Below are positions 4,973 through 10,647 of a stretch of DNA of 10,647 nucleotides, piece by piece (positions within the stretch are counted from its first letter, which is position 1; each line of letters starts with the position of its first letter). Under the pieces are notes generated by a model that was given only the letters and a program-made list of their open reading frames with translations, was not told the DNA's origin and searched no databases. Origin of the DNA: Anaerolineaceae bacterium (lineage in GTDB: Bacteria; Chloroflexota; Anaerolineae; Anaerolineales; Anaerolineaceae). The DNA is taken from contig DAIEPS010000051.1 in NCBI GenBank assembly GCA_027348305.1, positions 1 through 10,647 of the forward strand. Reading direction: 5' to 3'. The position numbers and the translations under genes were made by a program.

Positions 4973-5890
4973 ATGACTGAAGAAAACAAATTTCAAGCAG
5001 GGTATGTAGCCGTCGTTGGCCGTCCCAATGTGGGTAAATCCACGTTGATCAACACCCTGCTGGATCAAAAGATCGCGGCAGTCTCAGCCAAACCACAGAC
5101 CACGCGCCGCCGCCAACTGGGAATCTTGACCACGGAAACCTCCCAGATCATCTTTGTTGACACCCCCGGGCTGCACGTTCCGCAACACAAGTTGGGCGAT
5201 TTCATGAACCAGGAAGCCGCTGAAAGCCTGCATGATGCAGACTTGATCTTATGGCTGGTGGATGTCAGCGCCCCGCTCAGCGCGGAAGACAAACTGATCG
5301 CTGATCGTCTGAACGCGATCCGAAAACGTCCGCCTGTGCTGATGACCCTCTCAAAATGCGACCTGGTCTCTGAAGACATCCTGTTGGAACGCAAACGCGC
5401 CTGCCTCGGACTCTTCCCTGCCAATGACATGGTGGCGATCTCATCGCTGACCAAAGAAGGTCTTGAAGAACTCAAGGGGAAGATCCTGGCTAATTTGCCA
5501 TTGGGTGAAAAATTTTATGACGCTGACACGGTCACTGACTATTTTGAGCGTGACATCGCCGGCGAATTGATCCGCGAAGCTGTGCTCGAGTATGTCCGCG
5601 ACGAGGTGCCGCACTGCATCGCCGTGCAGGTGGATCAATACGAAGAGCGCGGAGATGAAGGCGCCTACATTTTAGCCACCATCCTGGTGGAACGTGATTC
5701 GCAAAAAGGCATCGTCATCGGCCAGCATGCAGATATGATCAAGAAGATCGGCATGCGCGCCCGCCAGGAAATCGAATCCATGAGTGGACGCAAGATCTAC
5801 CTGGACCTCAATGTAAAAGTAAATAAAAATTGGCGCAACAGCGCGGATGCCCTGGTCCTGCTGGGGTTCAGCCGCGGGAAGGAAAAATGA
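4973..5890 (+). CDS. era: GTPase Era (ribosome assembly)
   Basis: Era binds the 3' end of 16S rRNA and checks small-subunit maturation at the membrane and ribosome. The 305 residues show an N-terminal GTPase domain and a C-terminal type II KH domain (about 205-290). G1 is G16-R-P-N-V-G-K-S23, G2 is in Q42-T-T-R-R-R, G3 is D63-T-P-G66 and the G5-like segment is S-S-L-T. Two positions are unusual: G4 reads S127-K-C-D130 instead of NKxD, and the KH GxxG loop reads G250-Q-H-A253, losing the second glycine. The following M-I-K-K-I-G-x-x-A-R and the C-terminal helix and strand are otherwise typical. ATG 4973 is preceded by AGAAGGA. It is fused into the ogt operon, apart from the usual ybeY/cdd/recO context. 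Identity as Era is secure. Confidence 0.95.
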   Translation: MTEENKFQAGYVAVVGRPNVGKSTLINTLLDQKIAAVSAKPQTTRRRQLGILTTETSQIIFVDTPGLHVPQHKLGDFMNQEAAESLHDADLILWLVDVSAPLSAEDKLIADRLNAIRKRPPVLMTLSKCDLVSEDILLERKRACLGLFPANDMVAISSLTKEGLEELKGKILANLPLGEKFYDADTVTDYFERDIAGELIREAVLEYVRDEVPHCIAVQVDQYEERGDEGAYILATILVERDSQKGIVIGQHADMIKKIGMRARQEIESMSGRKIYLDLNVKVNKNWRNSADALVLLGFSRGKEK

Positions 5891-5891
5891 T

Positions 5892-6563
5892 TTGCTGACC
5901 TGGAGCTTCTTCGCTGCCGTAGCCTTTGCGTTTCTGGATTGGGCTTCCACATGGAAAGGTTGGAAAATCAGGCTTTATATCGCCAAACCGGCGACCCTGC
6001 TCTTTTTGATCCTTTGGACTTACCAGGTGACCCATTGGCAGGGGGGCATGTTGTGGTTTGGTATTGCTCTGGTCTTTTCTCTGCTCGGTGATATCGCGTT
6101 GATGCTCAATCCCCGCTATTTTATGCTGGGGCTGGCATCTTTTTTGTTCGCACATCTTAGCTTTTTGGTCGGGTTCAATCAACTCCCTCCGCCCTTTACT
6201 GTGGGTACTATTTTGATGGCCGTATTGGTGGGCATTTCGGCCGCTCGTGTTCTGCGGATCTTAAAACCTGGTGTGATGAAAGTACCCCGCGGAAAGCGCT
6301 TTCTTACCGCTGTTGTATCTTACGGGCTCACCCTCACACTGATGGTGCTTTCTGCACTGGTGACTTTCTTCCGTACGGAATGGAGCCTGCTGCCGGCAAC
6401 TTTATGTGCCTGCGGGGCCGTGCTCTTTTATATTTCGGATACGCTGTTGGGATACGACCGTTTTGTGGTCAAAGTCAAACACGGACAAAGTTATGTGCAT
6501 CTCACCTACCATCTCGGCCAGATCGGGTTGGTCACCGGTGCCATGCTGCACTTCCTGAAGTAA
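5892..6563 (+). CDS. YhhN/TMEM86 family membrane protein (lysoplasmalogenase family)
   Basis: This polytopic membrane protein of about 223 residues belongs to the YhhN family. Characterised members (TMEM86, and some bacterial ones) hydrolyse the vinyl-ether bond of lysoplasmalogens. Family landmarks in order are L-Y-I-A-K-P-A-T, F-S-L-L-G-D-I-A-L-M-L, F-L-F-A-H-L-S-F, then F-Y-I-S-D-T-L-L-G-Y-D-R-F and near the end L-T-Y-H-L-G-Q. The polar residues in these helices (K, D, H, D, Q) are the probable active-site set. I chose TTG at 5892: it follows the Era stop by one base and has GGGAAGG (5876-5882) nine bases upstream. An in-frame ATG at 5847 would add 15 non-hydrophobic residues overlapping era and looks less likely. 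Plasmalogens occur in many anaerobes, but the activity here is inferred from family only. Confidence 0.82.
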   Translation: MLTWSFFAAVAFAFLDWASTWKGWKIRLYIAKPATLLFLILWTYQVTHWQGGMLWFGIALVFSLLGDIALMLNPRYFMLGLASFLFAHLSFLVGFNQLPPPFTVGTILMAVLVGISAARVLRILKPGVMKVPRGKRFLTAVVSYGLTLTLMVLSALVTFFRTEWSLLPATLCACGAVLFYISDTLLGYDRFVVKVKHGQSYVHLTYHLGQIGLVTGAMLHFLK

Positions 6564-7481
6564 TTATTTTAAAGGTTTAAAACCTTCCCCCAATGCTTCG
6601 TGGGCAATACCGATCACTACGAAAGCATTGGGGTCTAATTCTTTCACCAACTGTTTCAATTGGTTCACCTCTGCCCTGGTCACCACAGTATACAAGACCG
6701 GACGATCTTTGCCGGTATATCCGCCCGTGCCAGACAGGATGGTAACGCCGCGCTCCAACACATCCAGGATGACCTTGCGCACCTGGTCTGACTCGGTAGT
6801 GATGATCATTACCGTACGGAAGATGCTGGAACCTTCTGAAACCATTTCAGCGGCGATACCGCTGACGTAAATGACCACCAGACCATAGAGTGCGTTCGGC
6901 CAGGAAAAAGCAAACCCACCCGCCAACACCACGATGGTATCAGTGATCAGGTAAGCCTGCGACATGGAAATACCAAAGCGGTGGTTGAGAATGCGGCCCA
7001 AAATGTCCGAGCCGCCGCTGGTGCCCTGCCCCAAATAGACCAGACCCAGTCCAATACCCAGCGTGACTCCACCGAAAAGGGCATTTAAGACGCTGTCGTG
7101 AGTGATGCCGCTGGCAGGGATGAACAAACTCAGCACATCAGTTAAGATCGAAAAACAGGTGACCGCAAACGCAGTGCGAATTGCAAAACGCGATCCGCCC
7201 AAGAAACGCCAACCCAGAATAAAAAGCGGCACATTGCCAATGAAGATCATCACGCCTAAAGGGAATGTGACATAGTGATTAATGATCTGGGCTGCACCAC
7301 TGATGCCGCCGCTGACCAGCAATCCGGGAACCAGAAATAAACGCATGGAGAAAGCCTGAACCAGCGCCCCTGCCAACAACAGCGAATAGTCTTGAAGGGT
7401 TTTCCAGGTAAGGTGAACCGGCCCAAACTGGCTTTTGATGAATTGGATGAGTGTGAGTTTAGGTTCGGATTGACCCTTCAT
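6564..7481 (-). CDS. YitT family membrane protein with DUF2179 domain
   Basis: This 305-residue protein has the standard YitT architecture. Five to six membrane helices (about 30-215) carry the family's G-G-I-S-G-A-A-Q-I-I-N-H-Y (58-70), N-V-P-L-F-I-L-G-W-R-F-L-G (83-95) and G-Q-G-T-S-G-G-S-D-I (151-160) motifs. A soluble C-terminal DUF2179 domain (about 222-285, with the S-G-T-G-G-Y-T-G-K-D-R-P loop) follows. The family was once called DUF161; its transport substrate or role is unknown, and the C-terminal domain has an ACT-like or ligand-sensing look. ATG at 7481 has AAGAAGG five bases upstream on the minus strand. The gene is monocistronic. Its TAA directly abuts the TAA of the convergent YhhN gene, with no intergenic base. 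Confidence 0.9.
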   Translation of the reverse strand: MKGQSEPKLTLIQFIKSQFGPVHLTWKTLQDYSLLLAGALVQAFSMRLFLVPGLLVSGGISGAAQIINHYVTFPLGVMIFIGNVPLFILGWRFLGGSRFAIRTAFAVTCFSILTDVLSLFIPASGITHDSVLNALFGGVTLGIGLGLVYLGQGTSGGSDILGRILNHRFGISMSQAYLITDTIVVLAGGFAFSWPNALYGLVVIYVSGIAAEMVSEGSSIFRTVMIITTESDQVRKVILDVLERGVTILSGTGGYTGKDRPVLYTVVTRAEVNQLKQLVKELDPNAFVVIGIAHEALGEGFKPLK

Positions 7482-7504
7482 GTCGACCTTCTTTAACAGG
7501 AATA

Positions 7505-7516
7505 GTACAATTGTAC
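7505..7516. promoter_or_regulatory. 12-bp palindrome GTACAATTGTAC with TACAAT -10 box for the YitT gene
   Basis: The perfect palindrome contains TACAAT on both strands. On the minus strand TACAAT (7515-7510) would start transcription near 7503, about 20 nt before the YitT ATG. No clear -35 was found, so this is a candidate -10 and possibly an operator. Confidence 0.35.
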
Positions 7517-7629
7517 CCGATGAAGCCGCGCAAGCTTAAAGGCAATTAACATTTTAGCTTTGCATACCTCTGATAGAGAAAATTGTGCATTCATGAAATA
7601 CCGCCTGTCAGTATTGATAGCTGGTTTTC

Positions 7630-7658
7630 TTGAATTATTCTTAAGATTGTTATAAGAT
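7630..7658 (+). promoter_or_regulatory. Candidate promoter of the kinase gene
   Basis: TTGAAT (7630-7635) and TAAGAT (7653-7658) are 17 bp apart, each four of six to consensus. A TATAAG two bases earlier is an alternative -10 with a 15-bp spacer. The start would lie about 50 bases before the kinase ATG. The AT-rich character of 7600-7670 fits a promoter. Confidence 0.35.
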
Positions 7659-7715
7659 TAAACCATTGAATGCAGCACGGGGCTTGGTGATCACGATTAT
7701 CGACAGGGTGACAGA

Positions 7716-9824
7716 ATGACAGCAATGGAACCAGGAATGCTCTTAAAATCCAGATACAAAGTAGTGGAACAACTTGGCAAAGGTGGAATGGGAGAAGTCT
7801 ACCTGGCCATTGACGAATCTCTGGATACAAAAGTAGCCGTCAAAGCCAATCACAACCTCTCGCAGCATACTTCTGCGCAGTTCATCCGCGAAGCCAGGCT
7901 GCTTGCTTCATTGAAGCATGCCAACCTGCCGCGTGTTATCGATTATTTCACTGAAAACGACAGCCAATACCTGGTGATGGATTTCATCCCGGGAGAGAAT
8001 CTTAAAGAACTGGTCGAAAGCAAAAAACATTTCACCTTCGAGCAGATCAATAAATGGGCCATCCAACTTGGCAACGCGCTGACCTATTTACACACTCAGG
8101 AAATTCCCATTTATCACCGCGATATCAAACCCGCCAACATTAAAGTCACTCCTTCAGGGGATGTGGTGCTGGTGGATTTTGGAATTGCCAAAACCGGGGA
8201 TGCTTCAATGGAAACTCAAACCGGCGCCTGGGCTTTTTCACCCGGGTTTGCGCCGCCTGAACAGGTCAGCGGCATGCGCACAGGTCCGTATTCAGATCAA
8301 TATAGTCTGGCATCGACCATCTACTTTCTGTTTGCCGGTAAACCACCCGCTGACAGTGCACGCCGTTTGATGGGAGAAGAAGAATATATTCCGTTAACCC
8401 AGATCAATACCAGCATCCCTGCGTATTTTTCAGCGGCGATCGATAAAGCACTTTCGATCAAACCGGAAGCACGCTTTTCAAATGTTGCCAATTTTGTAGA
8501 AGCGCTGACCAACCCCAACGCACTGCCTGAATCTGAAGCCGCGCAAAAAACAGTGATGGTCAACCGCGCGCCGGTGCCGCCCCCGGTGCAGACACCCTTC
8601 AACCAACCAGGCGCCGGCACATCAGCCCAGGTTCGCAAAAAAGCCTCTCCCGTGTGGCTAATCCTTGGCGTACTTGCTTTCATCGGCGTGGTCATCGGCG
8701 GTTTCTACGCCTTAAAAGCCGTGGGCGTTATTGGCAAGCCGATCGCAGCCCCCCTTCCCACAGAAACCCTTGAGGTGGAACAAGTCGTCGTTCCCACCAA
8801 TACCGCCACTGTTGAAGTTACGGCAACCGCGACAGTTGAGGTAATACCTCCCACCGCAACCATTGAACCCACATTGGATGCAGTTGCCTTTGAGCAGCTT
8901 AAGAACATAAGTAAGGTTGCCTTCATCAGCGACCGCCAGGGTGATGGTTATCAACAAGTCTGGGTCATGGATATCGGTTTTGACACCAACAACAAGCCCA
9001 TTACTGCAAACGCAAAGCAACTCACCTTCAGCCCTGATAATAAATCAGACCCAGCCTGGTCACCGGATGGCACCAAGATCATCTATTCCGGCTGGAGTAC
9101 TGAAATGTCAGTTAATGGGTCTTCATTTGCAGACGACATTTGGATGCTGGATATCACTCAACCAGACGTACCACCAATAGACCTGACTCGCAGAGTCGGT
9201 GATGACCGTTACGCAGCATGGTCACCAAACAACAAATTCATTGCGTTTACAAGCTACTATCGCGAGGATAAAACCCCTCAATTGGTAGTCATGAATCCTA
9301 ACGGGTCGAAACAAGAGTTATTAAGTATCCTCGGATTTGCTGATTCTTATGCGACGTGGTCTCCCAACGGCGACTGGCTGCTTTACACCTATTCGGTTGG
9401 AGAACTTCAAGTATTGCAAATGATCTCACAATTCAATATTATGAAAAAGACCCCAAGAGAACCCCAGGATTTTCAAAAATTTGATCGAACGTCAAATGAA
9501 GGCCGGTTGGGGAATGTTTCTGAACCTGTATTCAGCTTTGACGGCAGCATGCTTGCCTACACCCATATATTTAGCGGCAAATCCAATATATATACTGCCG
9601 TTTATTCTGATCGCGGACGTACTTCAACCCAATTAACCGATACCGGCGTGGACCATTCGCCCTGCTGGTCACCGGACGGCAAGTGGATCATGTTCACCTC
9701 CGAGAGGGATGGTGACCCTGAGCTCTACATCATGGATTCTGCCGGTGGAAATGTGCTCAATCTGTCACAACAGCCCAGTACCGATAAAGACCCGGCCTGG
9801 CAGCCGCCCAAACCTCAACCATAA
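7716..9824 (+). CDS. Transmembrane Ser/Thr protein kinase with extracellular PD40/TolB-like propeller
   Basis: The protein (702 residues) is a Hanks-type kinase. The cytoplasmic kinase domain (about 14-266) has G21-K-G-G-M-G-E-V-Y, the ATP lysine K43, the helix-C glutamate E59 (I-R-E-A), H134-R-D-I-K-P-A-N141, D154-F-G and A-P-P-E-Q (179-183). All catalytic residues are present, so it should be active. The activation loop is rich in Ser/Thr (160-176). A Pro-rich juxtamembrane segment (282-300) and basic R-K-K precede one membrane helix (about 312-332). A Thr/Val/Pro-rich stalk (349-386) leads to a propeller of PD40/WD40-like repeats. W-S-P-D-G-type blades begin near 448, 502, 548, 651 and a degenerate one near 605, and W695-Q-P closes the fold. 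The propeller probably senses a wall, sugar or peptide ligand, which is inference. It is monocistronic with a strong terminator. Confidence 0.93.
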   Translation: MTAMEPGMLLKSRYKVVEQLGKGGMGEVYLAIDESLDTKVAVKANHNLSQHTSAQFIREARLLASLKHANLPRVIDYFTENDSQYLVMDFIPGENLKELVESKKHFTFEQINKWAIQLGNALTYLHTQEIPIYHRDIKPANIKVTPSGDVVLVDFGIAKTGDASMETQTGAWAFSPGFAPPEQVSGMRTGPYSDQYSLASTIYFLFAGKPPADSARRLMGEEEYIPLTQINTSIPAYFSAAIDKALSIKPEARFSNVANFVEALTNPNALPESEAAQKTVMVNRAPVPPPVQTPFNQPGAGTSAQVRKKASPVWLILGVLAFIGVVIGGFYALKAVGVIGKPIAAPLPTETLEVEQVVVPTNTATVEVTATATVEVIPPTATIEPTLDAVAFEQLKNISKVAFISDRQGDGYQQVWVMDIGFDTNNKPITANAKQLTFSPDNKSDPAWSPDGTKIIYSGWSTEMSVNGSSFADDIWMLDITQPDVPPIDLTRRVGDDRYAAWSPNNKFIAFTSYYREDKTPQLVVMNPNGSKQELLSILGFADSYATWSPNGDWLLYTYSVGELQVLQMISQFNIMKKTPREPQDFQKFDRTSNEGRLGNVSEPVFSFDGSMLAYTHIFSGKSNIYTAVYSDRGRTSTQLTDTGVDHSPCWSPDGKWIMFTSERDGDPELYIMDSAGGNVLNLSQQPSTDKDPAWQPPKPQP

Positions 9825-9831
9825 GACAGAA

Positions 9832-9859
9832 AAAACCTCCCGAAAATCCGGGAGGTTTT
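9832..9859. terminator. Bidirectional rho-independent terminator
   Basis: AAAACCTCCCG (9832-9842) pairs perfectly with CGGGAGGTTTT (9849-9859) around a 6-nt loop. The plus strand continues GTTTTGTTTTATT, and the minus strand also ends in T (AAAAAA at 9830-9835). It serves the kinase gene and the convergent zinc-finger gene. Confidence 0.92.
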
Positions 9860-9867
9860 GTTTTGTT

Positions 9868-10170
9868 TTATTCTGGAAGGGGCGGGCGTTGAGTCTTGGT
9901 CTTGGGCCTGGTTCGGTTTGTCATCATGCGCGACGGGGTGATGGTCTTGCCGGCATTCGGGCTCAACAGCAAAGTCAAGCGTGTCAATGCGTTTTCATCG
10001 TACTCGCAGCGTCCGCAGATGTCACATACCCAAGCCGGAAAGTCAGGTACCGAAATTAATTCATCGCCCAAATAGGTAAAATAGGCGACATAGTCCCGGT
10101 GCATGTGTCCGGCCTGGCACTCGGCACACGGAAAAACTGGTTCTGGAAGAATTTGGCTAAGGTCTGTCAT
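9868..10170 (-). CDS. YgiT-type zinc-finger domain protein
   Basis: This 100-residue protein carries two CxxC pairs, C15-x-x-C18 and C49-x-x-C52 (with C55 nearby), spaced as in the zinc-ribbon half of MqsA/YgiT. The segment before the second pair (V-P-D-F-P-A-W-V-C-D-I-C-G-R) and the helix after it (Y-D-E-N-A-L-T-R-L-T-L-L-L) fit that domain. Residues 72-100 form a basic, Pro/Thr/Arg-rich tail with no fold I recognise. In MqsA a helix-turn-helix follows the zinc domain; that is absent here, and no MqsR-like toxin gene adjoins, so an antitoxin role is not supported. It may bind protein or nucleic acid. There is no clear Shine-Dalgarno before the ATG at 10170. It lies 86 bp downstream of lepB in the same direction. 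Confidence 0.8.
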   Translation of the reverse strand: MTDLSQILPEPVFPCAECQAGHMHRDYVAYFTYLGDELISVPDFPAWVCDICGRCEYDENALTRLTLLLSPNAGKTITPSRMMTNRTRPKTKTQRPPLPE

Positions 10171-10256
10171 TTAATCTAAGTAATCTCTACAAATTTACTC
10201 TATTTGCACAAGGGTATCACAGTTTTGTGCGTTTGAAAATCCATCAAAGTCGCAAA

Positions 10257-10647
10257 CTACTTCACAGCCAACCCATAATCTGGATGCGAAAGTACCTTCG
10301 CAGCCTGGGGAGGCCAGTAAACCACCAGGGCTTTGCCCACCAAATCTTTAATAGGGACGAACCCCCAACTATGCGAGTCAGAAGAATTATTGCGATTGTC
10401 ACCCAGTACAAACACTGAATCCAGAGGGACCGTCCAGGTATCTTCATAATTTGGCGGAGCAGCAATGTAGGGTTCGATCAAGGCGGTGCCGTTGACACTG
10501 ACCACCCCACCTTTAACACTGACCACATCCCCGGGGGTGCCGATCAGCCGCTTGATGTAATCTTCCTCAAGAAAATTGGGGTTGTGAAAAATGACGATAT
10601 CGCCGGTGTGCAGTTCGCCCAATTTGTAAGCCAGCTTGTTAACCACG
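10257..10647 (-). CDS. lepB: Signal peptidase I, C-terminal part (truncated by window edge)
   Basis: Signal peptidase I cuts signal peptides from exported proteins at the outer face of the membrane. About 130 residues are visible; the N-terminal anchor and the catalytic serine box lie beyond the right edge. Visible family boxes in order are V-N-K-L-A-Y-K-L-G (just after the serine box), G-D-I-V-I-F, Y-I-K-R-L-I-G-T-P-G-D with the catalytic lysine, and V-F-V-L-G-D-N-R-N-N-S-S-D-S-H (box E). The closing segment is G-F-V-P-I-K-D-L-V-G-K-A. A GTG codon at 10646 is in frame, but homology says the true start is further upstream. The truncation reflects the window edge, not a broken gene. The short C-terminus after V-V-Y-W-P-P is ordinary. 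Confidence 0.93.
   Translation of the reverse strand, partial: VVNKLAYKLGELHTGDIVIFHNPNFLEEDYIKRLIGTPGDVVSVKGGVVSVNGTALIEPYIAAPPNYEDTWTVPLDSVFVLGDNRNNSSDSHSWGFVPIKDLVGKALVVYWPPQAAKVLSHPDYGLAVK

Noticed and set aside
9868..10170. Toxin-antitoxin locus (MqsRA-like)
   Set aside because: Only a zinc-finger gene is present. Neither neighbour (kinase, signal peptidase) is a toxin, and the antitoxin DNA-binding domain is missing.
10206..10230. Inverted repeat GCACAA/TTGTGC between lepB and the zinc-finger gene as a lepB terminator
   Set aside because: The stem is only 6 bp with a 13-nt loop and no T tract on the minus strand, so it is too weak to call.
10227..10418. Plus-strand frame opposite lepB
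   Set aside because: It is antisense to a clear signal peptidase and has no motif or ribosome-binding site.

Overview
The window looks like chromosomal DNA from a Chloroflexota bacterium, most likely class Anaerolineae. This is an inference from gene content and architecture: a transmembrane Hanks-type kinase with a PD40/TolB-like propeller, a stand-alone YgiT-type zinc-finger protein, a TyrA-like protein behind a probable site-2-protease C-terminus, and TGGTAAAAT-type promoters. By eye the base composition is balanced and uniform. I see no mobile element, CRISPR array, tRNA or rRNA, and no sign of recent transfer. The region is mostly housekeeping and accessory metabolism.

Layout. (1) 1-2499, plus strand: the end of a membrane protein (possibly a site-2 protease), a degenerate TyrA/prephenate-dehydrogenase-like protein, a UPF0213 GIY-YIG protein and galactokinase. 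They are packed with gaps of 1 bp or less or with a 4-bp ATGA overlap, so they form an operon, closed by a strong terminator at 2555-2592. (2) 2605-2652: a perfect 21-bp hairpin between convergent genes. (3) 2683-3234, minus strand: an Apt-family purine phosphoribosyltransferase. (4) 3235-3562: a 328-bp divergent intergenic region holding a terminator-like hairpin, an extended -10 promoter, a GC-rich hairpin, an orphan full-strength Shine-Dalgarno, and a tandem 11-bp repeat over a second candidate promoter. (5) 3563-6563, plus strand: ogt (DNA alkylation repair), an EamA transporter, era (ribosome-assembly GTPase) and a YhhN/lysoplasmalogenase-family membrane protein, all overlapping or nearly so, two of them with TTG starts. 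(6) 6564-7481, minus strand: a YitT/DUF2179 membrane protein whose stop codon abuts that of the YhhN gene with no spacer. (7) 7716-9824, plus strand: the sensor-type Ser/Thr kinase. (8) 9832-9859: a bidirectional terminator. (9) 9868-10647, minus strand: a zinc-finger protein and, at the window edge, signal peptidase I lacking its N-terminus.

The genes do not build one obvious pathway. Themes are sugar and purine salvage (galK, PRT), genome and ribosome maintenance (ogt, era) and envelope functions (possible protease, EamA, YhhN, YitT, kinase, signal peptidase). I found no convincing new multi-gene system. The most useful leads are the likely non-canonical TyrA-like protein, altered motifs in Era, the nested-palindrome hairpin and the densely structured region upstream of ogt.
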